From an uncultured Chloroflexota bacterium (GTDB taxonomy: Bacteria > Chloroflexota > Anaerolineae > Caldilineales > Caldilineaceae): a DNA stretch of 6,961 nt. Positions 1-5,234 of this stretch are shown here, piece after piece. The position numbers and the translations under genes are program-made. Where the stretch lies: the NCBI GenBank assembly GCA_903858085.1, contig CAIOHJ010000354.1, positions 1 through 6,961 on the forward strand. Reading direction: 5' to 3'. The notes under the pieces are model-generated. The model had not been told where the DNA came from. It did not search any database and saw nothing but the letters and a program-made list of their open reading frames with translations. Positions within the stretch are counted from its first letter, which is position 1; every line of letters starts with the position of its first letter.

Positions 1-94
1 GCCCCGATGGGGCGGGTCGTGTTGCCGTGCCCTCTCTAAATTCATCCGCCCCGATGGGGCGGGTCGTGCGTGCCGTGCCGTCCCGTAGTGACGG
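1..94. repeat. Two copies of a ~47-bp GC-rich hairpin repeat
   Basis: The core GCCCCGATGGGGC followed by GGGTCGTG is identical at 1-21 and 48-68, a spacing of 47 bp. After the identical core the copies stay alignable with small gaps (both contain GCCGTGCC), so this is a diverged tandem duplication rather than unique spacers between repeats. In the complete second copy CCGCCCC (46-52) and GGGGCGG (56-62) form a 7-bp stem around GAT, extendable by a T-G and an A-T pair. The first copy is cut by the window edge, so the array may continue to the left. The best reading is a REP-like dispersed hairpin element; function is unknown. Confidence 0.6.
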
Positions 95-155
95 TTGACG
101 TTAGGCGTCATTTCACTTGTGCCCTGATCGCTTTTCGCGCAGCCAGGTTATTCGG

Positions 156-376
156 CTAGGCCCTAAGGGTAGTCTCCGGCATGACAATGCGGTCGCGGAG
201 GTCGTGAAAGAACCCCACGCCGAGTTGGGCGGCGGTGGCGGCCAGGGTTTGGAAGGTATCCCAGGCCTGTGCCCCGTCTCGTGATTGGGGGCCGAAACTG
301 ACATCGCGTTTGCGCACCTGGCGTCGGACCGCCAGTTCCATGTGGTCAGGTGCTGCTGAAGGTCGGCTGCGGTCAT
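156..376 (-). pseudogene. Frameshifted C-terminal remnant of a probable transposase
   Basis: On the minus strand, one frame reads TAADLQQHLT just below 376. A different frame continues from 341 with MELAV, then KRDVSFGPQSRDGAQAWDTF, LAATAAQLGV and FFHDLRDRI, ending at a TAG at 156. The composition and order (a basic SFGPxSxDGAQAW segment followed by a helix ending in DLRDRI) resemble the C-terminal tail of transposases common in Chloroflexi and cyanobacteria, in which the TAADLxxHL and MELAV segments would be joined in one frame. A shift of one base (or two the other way) near 341-350 would restore this. No catalytic domain is present, because sequence above about 391 no longer looks coding. 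The family name rests on memory of similar tails, so family-level assignment is uncertain. An alternative is a chance open frame in GC-rich DNA. Confidence 0.5.
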
Positions 377-400
377 GTCCGTGTCACAGGGCAGGGTGGC

Positions 401-429
401 TGCAGGGCGAAGTGTCCCTTCGCCCTACA
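401..429. repeat. Palindromic REP/MITE-like element (GGGCGAAG type)
   Basis: AGGGCGAAG (404-412) and CTTCGCCCT (418-426) form a perfect 9-bp stem around the loop TGTCC. Outside it a C/A mismatch is followed by two further pairs (TG 401-402 with CA 428-429). Hairpins of the form TAGGGGCGAAG...CTTCGCCCCTA are recurrent intergenic palindromes in Chloroflexi and cyanobacterial genomes (general knowledge). This copy lies just upstream of the transposase remnant, on the side where the missing part of that gene would be. There is no T-run, so it is not an obvious intrinsic terminator. Confidence 0.55.
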
Positions 430-505
430 AACAGCCCGCCCTACTACCGTCGAAGGTGTCATTGCCGTCCCACACCCCGGCACACCGCCGCCGGCCCCCT
501 GGGGG

Positions 506-534
506 TTGCAGTTGCCCAAGAGATCGTGTATGCT
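506..534 (+). promoter_or_regulatory. Weak candidate promoter for the RNase-barstar operon
   Basis: TTGCAG (506-511) and TATGCT (529-534) are separated by 17 bp, the ideal spacing for a housekeeping sigma factor. The match to consensus is modest (3 of 6 and 4 of 6). It would place transcription start near 541, giving a leader of about 80 nt that contains the stem-loop at 564-594. No better pair was seen between the palindrome at 401-429 and the start codon. Confidence 0.3.
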
Positions 535-563
535 GCAAGTCTGTTTTGAGGCTATCTGTCCAT

Positions 564-594
564 GTGGAAAGCAGCCGCTTGCGCGGCTGTCCAC
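564..594 (+). promoter_or_regulatory. Stem-loop in the leader of the RNase gene
   Basis: CAGCCGC (572-578) pairs perfectly with GCGGCTG (583-589) around the loop TTGC. An outer 5-bp helix, GTGGA (564-568) with TCCAC (590-594), closes it with a three-base bulge (AAG) on the 5' side. The structure ends 8 nt before the ribosome binding site at 603. No T-run follows, so it is not a classic terminator. It could be an mRNA-stabilising or translation-modulating leader, a protein site, or another dispersed hairpin. Function is inferred only from position. Confidence 0.45.
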
Positions 595-602
595 CGATTT
601 CT

Positions 603-610
603 GGAAAGAA
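603..610 (+). promoter_or_regulatory. Ribosome binding site selecting the RNase start at 620
   Basis: GGAAAGAA lies 9 nt before the ATG at 620. It is the only purine-rich Shine-Dalgarno-like run next to an in-frame start. The reading frame stays open upstream to 350, but that extension runs through the palindrome and the leader stem-loop. The protein beginning at 620 starts with a basic segment and a hydrophobic helix, as expected for an exported protein. Confidence 0.6.
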
Positions 611-619
611 CCATTCGGG

Positions 620-1339
620 ATGCGCCGCACTTCACCGCCCACCCAGCTCAAATTCGGCCCGTGGCTGATCGTCCTGCTGGCCGCCGCCTTGGGCTGGTAT
701 CTGTTCGAACAGCCACCCGCCCAGGAGACGGGCACAGCTGCTGCAACCGAGCAGACCAGCAGACCAGAAACCGCCAACAACACCGCAGATCCGAACGAAT
801 CGACCCCGCCCGCCAACGCAACGGCAAGAGGCGAAGAGGCCCTCGCCCCCACCACGCCGCTCTCTCTGTCGCCCACAGAGAGCTCGCCCACAGCGCTGCC
901 TTCGACCGCCACACCGGTTCCCCCCACGGCGATACCAACCGCCACACCGGTTCCCCCCACGGCGATACCAACCGCCACACCGGTTCCCCCCACAGCGATA
1001 CCAACCGCCACACCGGTTCCCCCCACAGCGACGCGTGGCCCGCCCGCCCGGATGGACGGGTTGCCGGTCATCACGTTGGACCAACTGCCGCCCGAGGCGC
1101 TCGAGACATTGGCCCGAATCGAGAACGAAGGTCCGTTTCCCTTTCGCCAGGATGGTACCACTTTTCAAAACCGGGAGCGGCTGCTCCCGCGCCAGCCAAC
1201 TGGCTATTATCGCGAATATACTGTGGTCACCCCAGGCGCCAGCAATCGAGGGGCGCGGCGGATTGTCGGCGGCGCCCAAGGTGAACTGTACTACACCGAC
1301 AACCACTACGACAGCTTTGCACGGATCTGGGTGCCATGA
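620..1339 (+). CDS. Secreted/membrane-anchored guanyl-specific ribonuclease (RNase Sa/barnase superfamily)
   Basis: Predicted extracytoplasmic RNase of 239 aa that cleaves RNA 3' of guanosine through a 2',3'-cyclic phosphate (family knowledge). Residues 1-12 are basic, 13-29 form one hydrophobic helix (WLIVLLAAALGWYLF), 30-95 are a low-complexity Ala/Thr/Pro/Glu linker, and 96-139 are four 11-residue Pro/Thr repeats. Residues 147-239 align closely with Streptomyces RNase Sa: LPPEALETL, GPFPFRQDG, FQNRE, GYYREYTV, TPGASNRGARRI and YYTDNHYDSF. Expected active-site residues are present: guanine-binding Glu186 in QNRER, general base Glu199, Arg210 and Arg214, and general acid His229. Both Cys of the RNase Sa disulfide (Cys7/Cys96) are absent. 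There is no clear signal-peptidase site, so the helix may be an uncleaved anchor with the RNase displayed on a stalk. The stop codon overlaps the start of the barstar gene (ATGA), which strongly supports an RNase-inhibitor operon. Target (prey cells, environmental RNA, phage) is unknown. Confidence 0.92.
   Translation: MRRTSPPTQLKFGPWLIVLLAAALGWYLFEQPPAQETGTAAATEQTSRPETANNTADPNESTPPANATARGEEALAPTTPLSLSPTESSPTALPSTATPVPPTAIPTATPVPPTAIPTATPVPPTAIPTATPVPPTATRGPPARMDGLPVITLDQLPPEALETLARIENEGPFPFRQDGTTFQNRERLLPRQPTGYYREYTVVTPGASNRGARRIVGGAQGELYYTDNHYDSFARIWVP
905..1036 (+). repeat. 33-bp tandem repeat encoding TATPVPPTAIP
   Basis: Four consecutive 33-bp units start at 905, 938, 971 and 1004. The first three encode TATPVPPTAIP exactly; the fourth encodes TATPVPPTATR and diverges at its end. 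At DNA level the units are nearly identical (the visible difference is CACGGCG versus CACAGCG), which points to recent duplication by slippage or recombination. In the protein it forms a Pro/Thr-rich, probably extended or glycosylated, stalk between the membrane helix and the RNase domain. Confidence 0.95.
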
Positions 1340-1809
1340 AACGCTCGTTCGTCTGGCCGAGCCTCCCTGCCCACGCCGGCGTCTACCGGTGGCCCTCCTG
1401 GCAGACAGCCCCCAGCCTGGCCCGCCAGGCCACAGCCCAAGGTTGGCGTTTTTTCTGGATCGACGGACGCAAGGTACGCAATCAGGCCAGCCTGCTGCAA
1501 AACGCAGCCGACGCGCTGTCGCTGCCCTCCTATTTTGGGCACAACTGGGATGCGTTGGAAGAGTGTATCAACGATCTGGAGTGGGCACCCGCTCGCGGCT
1601 ACCTGCTGCTCTACGACCATCTCTGGTGGCTGGCCTGCACACAGCCGGCTGTCTGGCAGATTGCCCGCTCTATTCTGGAGGAGACATGCCAACAGTGGGC
1701 CACGCGCCAGATCCCCTTTCTGGTTCTCCTGCGCCATACCCACGGCTGCAGCGGCGTGGAGCAGTGTTGGCCGCCAGCAAGCTTGCGTTCGTCCGAGCGC
1801 ATCCCCTAA
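1336..1809 (+). CDS. Barstar-family ribonuclease inhibitor (immunity protein)
   Basis: Cytoplasmic inhibitor of 157 aa, expected to bind and occlude the active site of the RNase encoded just upstream. The barstar core starts near residue 36 (GWRFFWIDGRKV) and carries the diagnostic stretch LSLPSYFGHNWDALEEC at 61-77, equivalent to LALPEYYGENLDALWDC in Bacillus barstar. Asp72 matches barstar Asp35, the residue inserted into the barnase active site, and Glu76 replaces Asp39 conservatively. The C-terminal strand FLVLLRH (127-133) matches the last beta strand of the fold. There is no signal peptide or membrane helix. It is longer than the 90-residue Bacillus protein owing to an N-terminal extension and a tail, as in several barstar relatives from other phyla. 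No strong Shine-Dalgarno is seen, and the ATGA overlap suggests translational coupling to the RNase. The stop codon overlaps that of the convergent histidine kinase gene. Confidence 0.9.
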   Translation: MKRSFVWPSLPAHAGVYRWPSWQTAPSLARQATAQGWRFFWIDGRKVRNQASLLQNAADALSLPSYFGHNWDALEECINDLEWAPARGYLLLYDHLWWLACTQPAVWQIARSILEETCQQWATRQIPFLVLLRHTHGCSGVEQCWPPASLRSSERIP

Positions 1810-3488
1810 AAATTGTCCAGAGGCAGGGCGACAAAAAAAGTGGTGCCCTTGCCCTGCTCGCTGGTGGCCCAGATCTGCCCCCCATGCGCCTCCACAATCG
1901 TGCGTGCGAGGTACAGACCCAGCCCCGCCCCAGCAGTCGACCGTCGCAGCGTGCTGTCGACACGATAATAGCGGTCAAAAATCCGGGGAAGATCCGACGC
2001 AGGAATCCCAATCCCGTGGTCGGCCACATAGATCACGACAAAGTCGCCCGCAGCCAAGGGCGGCAGCGGGTTGCCCGGCAACGAAGCACGCTCAGACCCC
2101 TCTGACCGGTACAGCCAGCCACCAACCCGGATTGCACCACCCTGGGGCGAATACTTGATCGCATTGCTCAAAAGATTGGTGAACAGCTGGCGCAACCGCT
2201 CTTCGTCCCCCCAGATCGACGGCAAAGAGCCGTCAAAGGTGACCTCGATCCGGTGGTTCCGCGTCTGGGTGCGGTAGGCCTCTGCCAGACGCCGGAGCAG
2301 ATGCTCCAGGTCGACATCGGCAAAATCCAGCTTGAGCCCCTGCGCCTGAATCCGGCTGGCGTCGAGCAGGTTGTCGATCAGCCCCTCCAGGCGGTCAGCC
2401 TCTTCTTCAATAATCTGCAGACTGCTGCGCGAGGTCTCGACATCCCAGCGGGCATCAGGGCGCGCCAGGGTCTGTGCATAGCCTTTGATGAGCGCTACCG
2501 GGGTCTTGAGTTCGTGGCTGATGATCGAGGTAAAGGTTGACTTCATCTCCTCTTCCTCGCGGAAGCGGGTGATGTCATGCACATTGACAATGATGTTGAT
2601 CAACCGCCCACTGTCCGTGTACAACGGCGTGTAGGTCACAGCCAGCACCAGCCGTTTGTCCCCTGGCCGGATCAGCACTCCCTCACTGTGCAGATTGGGT
2701 TCAGAAAATTGCCCCTTGTAGCCCTCGTCTCGACAAAAATCTGTCCCGCTCACCGACTCCAGGGGCAGCACGGCGCTGCAAGGGCGCCCGACAGCATCTT
2801 CGGGCGTCATCCCAACCATCGAAGCCAGGGCCTGGTTGATGGCCACCACAACCCGGTCGCGCGTCAGAATCAGAATCCCTTCCGCGCTGTTGCTCAAAAT
2901 GGTGAGCAGACGGCTGCGTTCGGCGCTGAGCAAGGTGTACAACCGGGCGTTGCGCACAGCAACCGCAGCCTGGTCGGCAAAGCCTTGCAAAAACTGCCAG
3001 TCCAGCTGGGAAAATGCATAGTTGCTTCGGAAAAGATAGATCAGCCCGAGCAGCTCTTCTTCGAAGAGCAACGGCAGCGCGACCACCTGCCCCAGCACGG
3101 TGCCCAGCTCTTCTTCGACCAGGTGTACCCGGCTTCCCAGGTCGATCACCGGCGGGCTCTCTGCCGCAGCAGCGACAGCCTCCTGCACCAGACGCATGGC
3201 AGAGGCGTCGAGCAGCGGTTCAAAATGGTGCAGCGCCTCTGTCGGGATCGCATAGAGCGCCCGCACCTGGAACTGCGGCGTCACCGCCAACGCAGGGTCG
3301 AAGAGTGTGTGTTCGGACTGCAGCAGGATCATGCCAGCAGGCGCCCCAACCATCTCGGCGGCGCTGCGTAGGATCAGTTCAAGCAGGCTGGGCAGGTCGA
3401 GGCGAGAGGTCATGGCCCGCGAGATGCGCAGCAGAAACTCCAGCTGGCGCAGCTGATAGGTCGCCAGCAGCGAAGGAACATTGGCCAT
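1806..3488 (-). CDS. Soluble GAF-PAS sensor histidine kinase
   Basis: Two-component sensor kinase of 560 aa that autophosphorylates on His and passes phosphate to an unidentified response regulator. Order of domains: short N-terminal helix, GAF (about 25-185, ending in FADQAAVAVRNARLY), PAS (about 190-310, with GILILTRDRVVVAINQA and VHDITRFREEEE), HisKA dimerisation domain (315-382) with SHELKTP and phospho-acceptor His325, then the HATPase domain. The last shows the N box NLLSNAIKYS (Asn442), G1 DHGIGIP (490-496), F box IFDRYYRVD (503-511) and G2 GAGLGL (520-525), so it looks fully active. A Pro/Ser-rich insert (about 461-480) separates the N and G1 boxes. There is no membrane segment, so the signal is cytosolic. 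It is the last gene of the glmU operon, 17 nt after cdd, and no response regulator is in the window. No good Shine-Dalgarno precedes the ATG at 3488, so translation may depend on reinitiation. Confidence 0.93.
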   Translation of the reverse strand: MANVPSLLATYQLRQLEFLLRISRAMTSRLDLPSLLELILRSAAEMVGAPAGMILLQSEHTLFDPALAVTPQFQVRALYAIPTEALHHFEPLLDASAMRLVQEAVAAAAESPPVIDLGSRVHLVEEELGTVLGQVVALPLLFEEELLGLIYLFRSNYAFSQLDWQFLQGFADQAAVAVRNARLYTLLSAERSRLLTILSNSAEGILILTRDRVVVAINQALASMVGMTPEDAVGRPCSAVLPLESVSGTDFCRDEGYKGQFSEPNLHSEGVLIRPGDKRLVLAVTYTPLYTDSGRLINIIVNVHDITRFREEEEMKSTFTSIISHELKTPVALIKGYAQTLARPDARWDVETSRSSLQIIEEEADRLEGLIDNLLDASRIQAQGLKLDFADVDLEHLLRRLAEAYRTQTRNHRIEVTFDGSLPSIWGDEERLRQLFTNLLSNAIKYSPQGGAIRVGGWLYRSEGSERASLPGNPLPPLAAGDFVVIYVADHGIGIPASDLPRIFDRYYRVDSTLRRSTAGAGLGLYLARTIVEAHGGQIWATSEQGKGTTFFVALPLDNF

Positions 3489-3505
3489 GGCGAAAACTGC
3501 TGTCT

Positions 3506-3895
3506 TTACTCCAGCAGACGTGCTTTGTGAAACCCGTCGGGCAACAGTTCACGCACAGTGGTGGTGCGATAGAGACCGCTTTCGTCGGCGATATAGACCA
3601 CCATCTCTGGCCCCAATTCCCACATCACCTGTCGGCACGCCCCGCACGGCGAACCACCGTTGCGCGTGGCGACGGCAATCGCCCGAAACTGACGTTTGCC
3701 CTGGGCAACCGCAGCGGTCAGGGCCACCCGCTCGGCACAGATCGTAGAGGGGTAGGCAGCATTTTCCACATTGCAGCCCAAGATCACATCGCCGTCGTCC
3801 GCCCACACCGCAGCACCGACAAAGTAGTTGCTGTACGGGGCATAGGCCCGCGTGCGCGCGACCAAGGCCTGCTGGACAAGTTCTTCTGGGTTCAT
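3506..3895 (-). CDS. cdd: Cytidine deaminase
   Basis: Deaminates cytidine and deoxycytidine to uridine and deoxyuridine in pyrimidine salvage. The 129-residue length matches the small homotetrameric class (Bacillus subtilis type). Substrate-binding CNVENAAYP supplies Asn42 and Glu44 for the ribose. The zinc and catalytic site is CAE (Cys53, Glu55 as proton shuttle) plus PCGACRQ (Cys84 and Cys87 as further ligands), so the three-cysteine zinc site is complete. YAPYSNYFVGAA at 18-29 is the usual N-terminal signature. The ATG overlaps the stop of the upstream DUF21-CBS gene (ATGA), and GGAGAG lies just before it, so translation is probably coupled. Cytidine deaminase genes are often found beside CorC/CNNM-type genes in bacteria, which agrees with this neighbourhood. 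Confidence 0.96.
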   Translation of the reverse strand: MNPEELVQQALVARTRAYAPYSNYFVGAAVWADDGDVILGCNVENAAYPSTICAERVALTAAVAQGKRQFRAIAVATRNGGSPCGACRQVMWELGPEMVVYIADESGLYRTTTVRELLPDGFHKARLLE

Positions 3896-5223
3896 GGCTC
3901 TCCGGTTGCGTTTCTGAAGGTCAAATTCGGGCTGCGCAGACGGCTCTCTTCCAAGGCTTCGACCAGCAACGCCCCGGAAGAGAGTGGCTCGACCCGCACC
4001 TGCTCGATGCGCTGCCCGTCCACGGACAACACCGTGAAGAGCCAGCCCTGCAGCGGCAATCTTTCCCCCTGCAAAGGCACATGCCCGAGATGGCTGTAGA
4101 TCAGCCCGCCGACTGTGTCGGTCTCTTCGTCGTTCAACTCAATGTCCAGCAGTTCGGCCAAGGAGCCCAGATCCAGCCGTGAGTTGACCAGATAGGCATT
4201 TTCGCCGATCGGCTGCGCCTGCACCACTTCGTGCACGTCATATTCGTCCTGAATGTCGCCGACAATCTCTTCCAAAATGTCTTCGATCGTCACCATCCCG
4301 GCAATTCCGCCATACTCGTCGACGATGATTGCCAGATGGACCCGCTGCTGCTGCATTTCACGCAGCAGTGCCGTGACCTTCTTGCTCCCCGGGATGAAAT
4401 AGGGCGGGCGGAGCAGTTCACGGATCGGAGCTTCCACCCGGTTCTCACGAAAGCATTTGAGCAGATCTTTGGCATAGAGCAGGCCAACAATCAAATCGAC
4501 TGTACCTTCGTAGACCGGGATTCGGCTGTGTCCAGCCTCGATGATCGTGGCCAGCGCGTCGTGCAACGGCGTGTTGACCTCCAGAGTCACCATGTCGATG
4601 CGCGGCACCATCACCTCCCGCACCACCGTCTCATCCATCTCCAGGATGCTGGCGATCATCTGTTTTTCGCTCTCCTGGATTTCGGACTCCTCCTCGCTGA
4701 CCTGCATCAGCAGGCGCAACCCATCTTCCGACAAAAAGATGGATTCGTCGGAATCCTCGTCGCTCTCGCCGCTGATCCGGATGCCTGTGTGGTAAAACAC
4801 AAACGTGACGGGCGCCAGCAGCCAGGTGGCCGTGTGCAGTGCAGGGGCCAGCCAAAAAGCGACCCGGTCCGGGTTGCGCAGCACCCACGAGCGCACAGCA
4901 ATCTGGACCAGGGTCAGCGCCAGCCAGGTGGCCAGGATTCCGACCAACAGATTCAACACCCAGTCCTGGGGAAGCAGCATGAAGCCGACAGCCACTGCGG
5001 CAGCCACCAGCCCCAGACTTTTGATCGCCATGACCGTGAGCCAAAACTGAGCAGGGTCGCTCAGCTGCTGGCTGAGCAGTTGCGCCCGCGCCTCCCCAGC
5101 CTCGCTTCTGCGCCGCACCGCACTGCGATCGACCGCAGAAAGGGCTATCTCGGCCGCCGCGGCCATCCCGATCAAAAACACGCCTGCCAGCAGGACACTC
5201 CATGCCAACCAATCTGATTCCAC
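3892..5223 (-). CDS. CNNM/CorC-family membrane protein (DUF21, CBS pair, CorC_HlyC domain)
   Basis: Membrane protein of 443 aa of the family implicated in magnesium or cobalt efflux and often labelled hemolysin C-like; the transported ion cannot be read from sequence. The N-terminal DUF21 region has about four hydrophobic segments (5-27, 60-83, 88-112, 121-146). An acidic stretch (153-170) leads to the motif EVMVPRIDMVTL (203-214) that opens the first CBS domain (about 208-262, with HSRIPVYEG). The second CBS domain is about 268-325 (VDEYGGIAGMVTIEDILEEI). The CorC_HlyC domain follows (about 335-415, with DTVGGLI), probably cytoplasmic. The GTG at 5223 is chosen because AGGAG ends 6 nt upstream; the in-frame TTG at 5229 abuts that site with no spacer. 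It starts 9 nt after the glmU stop and overlaps cdd by 4 nt, so it sits in the operon core. The name hemolysin should not be taken as evidence of toxicity. Confidence 0.93.
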   Translation of the reverse strand: MESDWLAWSVLLAGVFLIGMAAAAEIALSAVDRSAVRRRSEAGEARAQLLSQQLSDPAQFWLTVMAIKSLGLVAAAVAVGFMLLPQDWVLNLLVGILATWLALTLVQIAVRSWVLRNPDRVAFWLAPALHTATWLLAPVTFVFYHTGIRISGESDEDSDESIFLSEDGLRLLMQVSEEESEIQESEKQMIASILEMDETVVREVMVPRIDMVTLEVNTPLHDALATIIEAGHSRIPVYEGTVDLIVGLLYAKDLLKCFRENRVEAPIRELLRPPYFIPGSKKVTALLREMQQQRVHLAIIVDEYGGIAGMVTIEDILEEIVGDIQDEYDVHEVVQAQPIGENAYLVNSRLDLGSLAELLDIELNDEETDTVGGLIYSHLGHVPLQGERLPLQGWLFTVLSVDGQRIEQVRVEPLSSGALLVEALEESRLRSPNLTFRNATGEP

Positions 5224-5229
5224 AATCAA

Positions 5230-5234
5230 CTCCT
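5230..5234 (-). promoter_or_regulatory. Ribosome binding site of the DUF21-CBS gene, overlapping the glmU stop
   Basis: AGGAG at 5234-5230 (minus strand) overlaps the glmU TAG stop (5235-5233) and lies 6 nt before the GTG at 5223. It decides the start codon and means that ribosomes ending glmU sit directly on the next initiation site. Confidence 0.75.

Noticed and set aside
1..68. CRISPR array fragment
   Set aside because: Two identical 21-bp cores with an internal palindrome look suggestive, but the period is only 47 bp and the intervening sequences align with each other rather than being unique spacers. No cas gene is in the window.
96..113. Intrinsic terminator (TGACG TTAGG CGTCA TTT)
   Set aside because: The 5-bp stem is not GC-rich enough and only three T follow, so chance is likely.
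401..429. Terminator for the transposase remnant or for upstream plus-strand transcription
   Set aside because: The stem is strong, but neither side carries a T-run, and the outer mismatch and wider occurrence of such palindromes favour a dispersed repeat.
350..619. N-terminal extension of the RNase by 90 residues
   Set aside because: The frame is open, but it crosses the palindrome and leader hairpin, shows no coding character, and would bury the membrane helix. A ribosome binding site supports the ATG at 620.
3892..5223. Hemolysin function for the DUF21-CBS protein
   Set aside because: The hemolysin label is historical. The domains indicate a CNNM/CorC-type ion-transport or homeostasis protein, and nothing in the sequence points to pore-forming toxicity.
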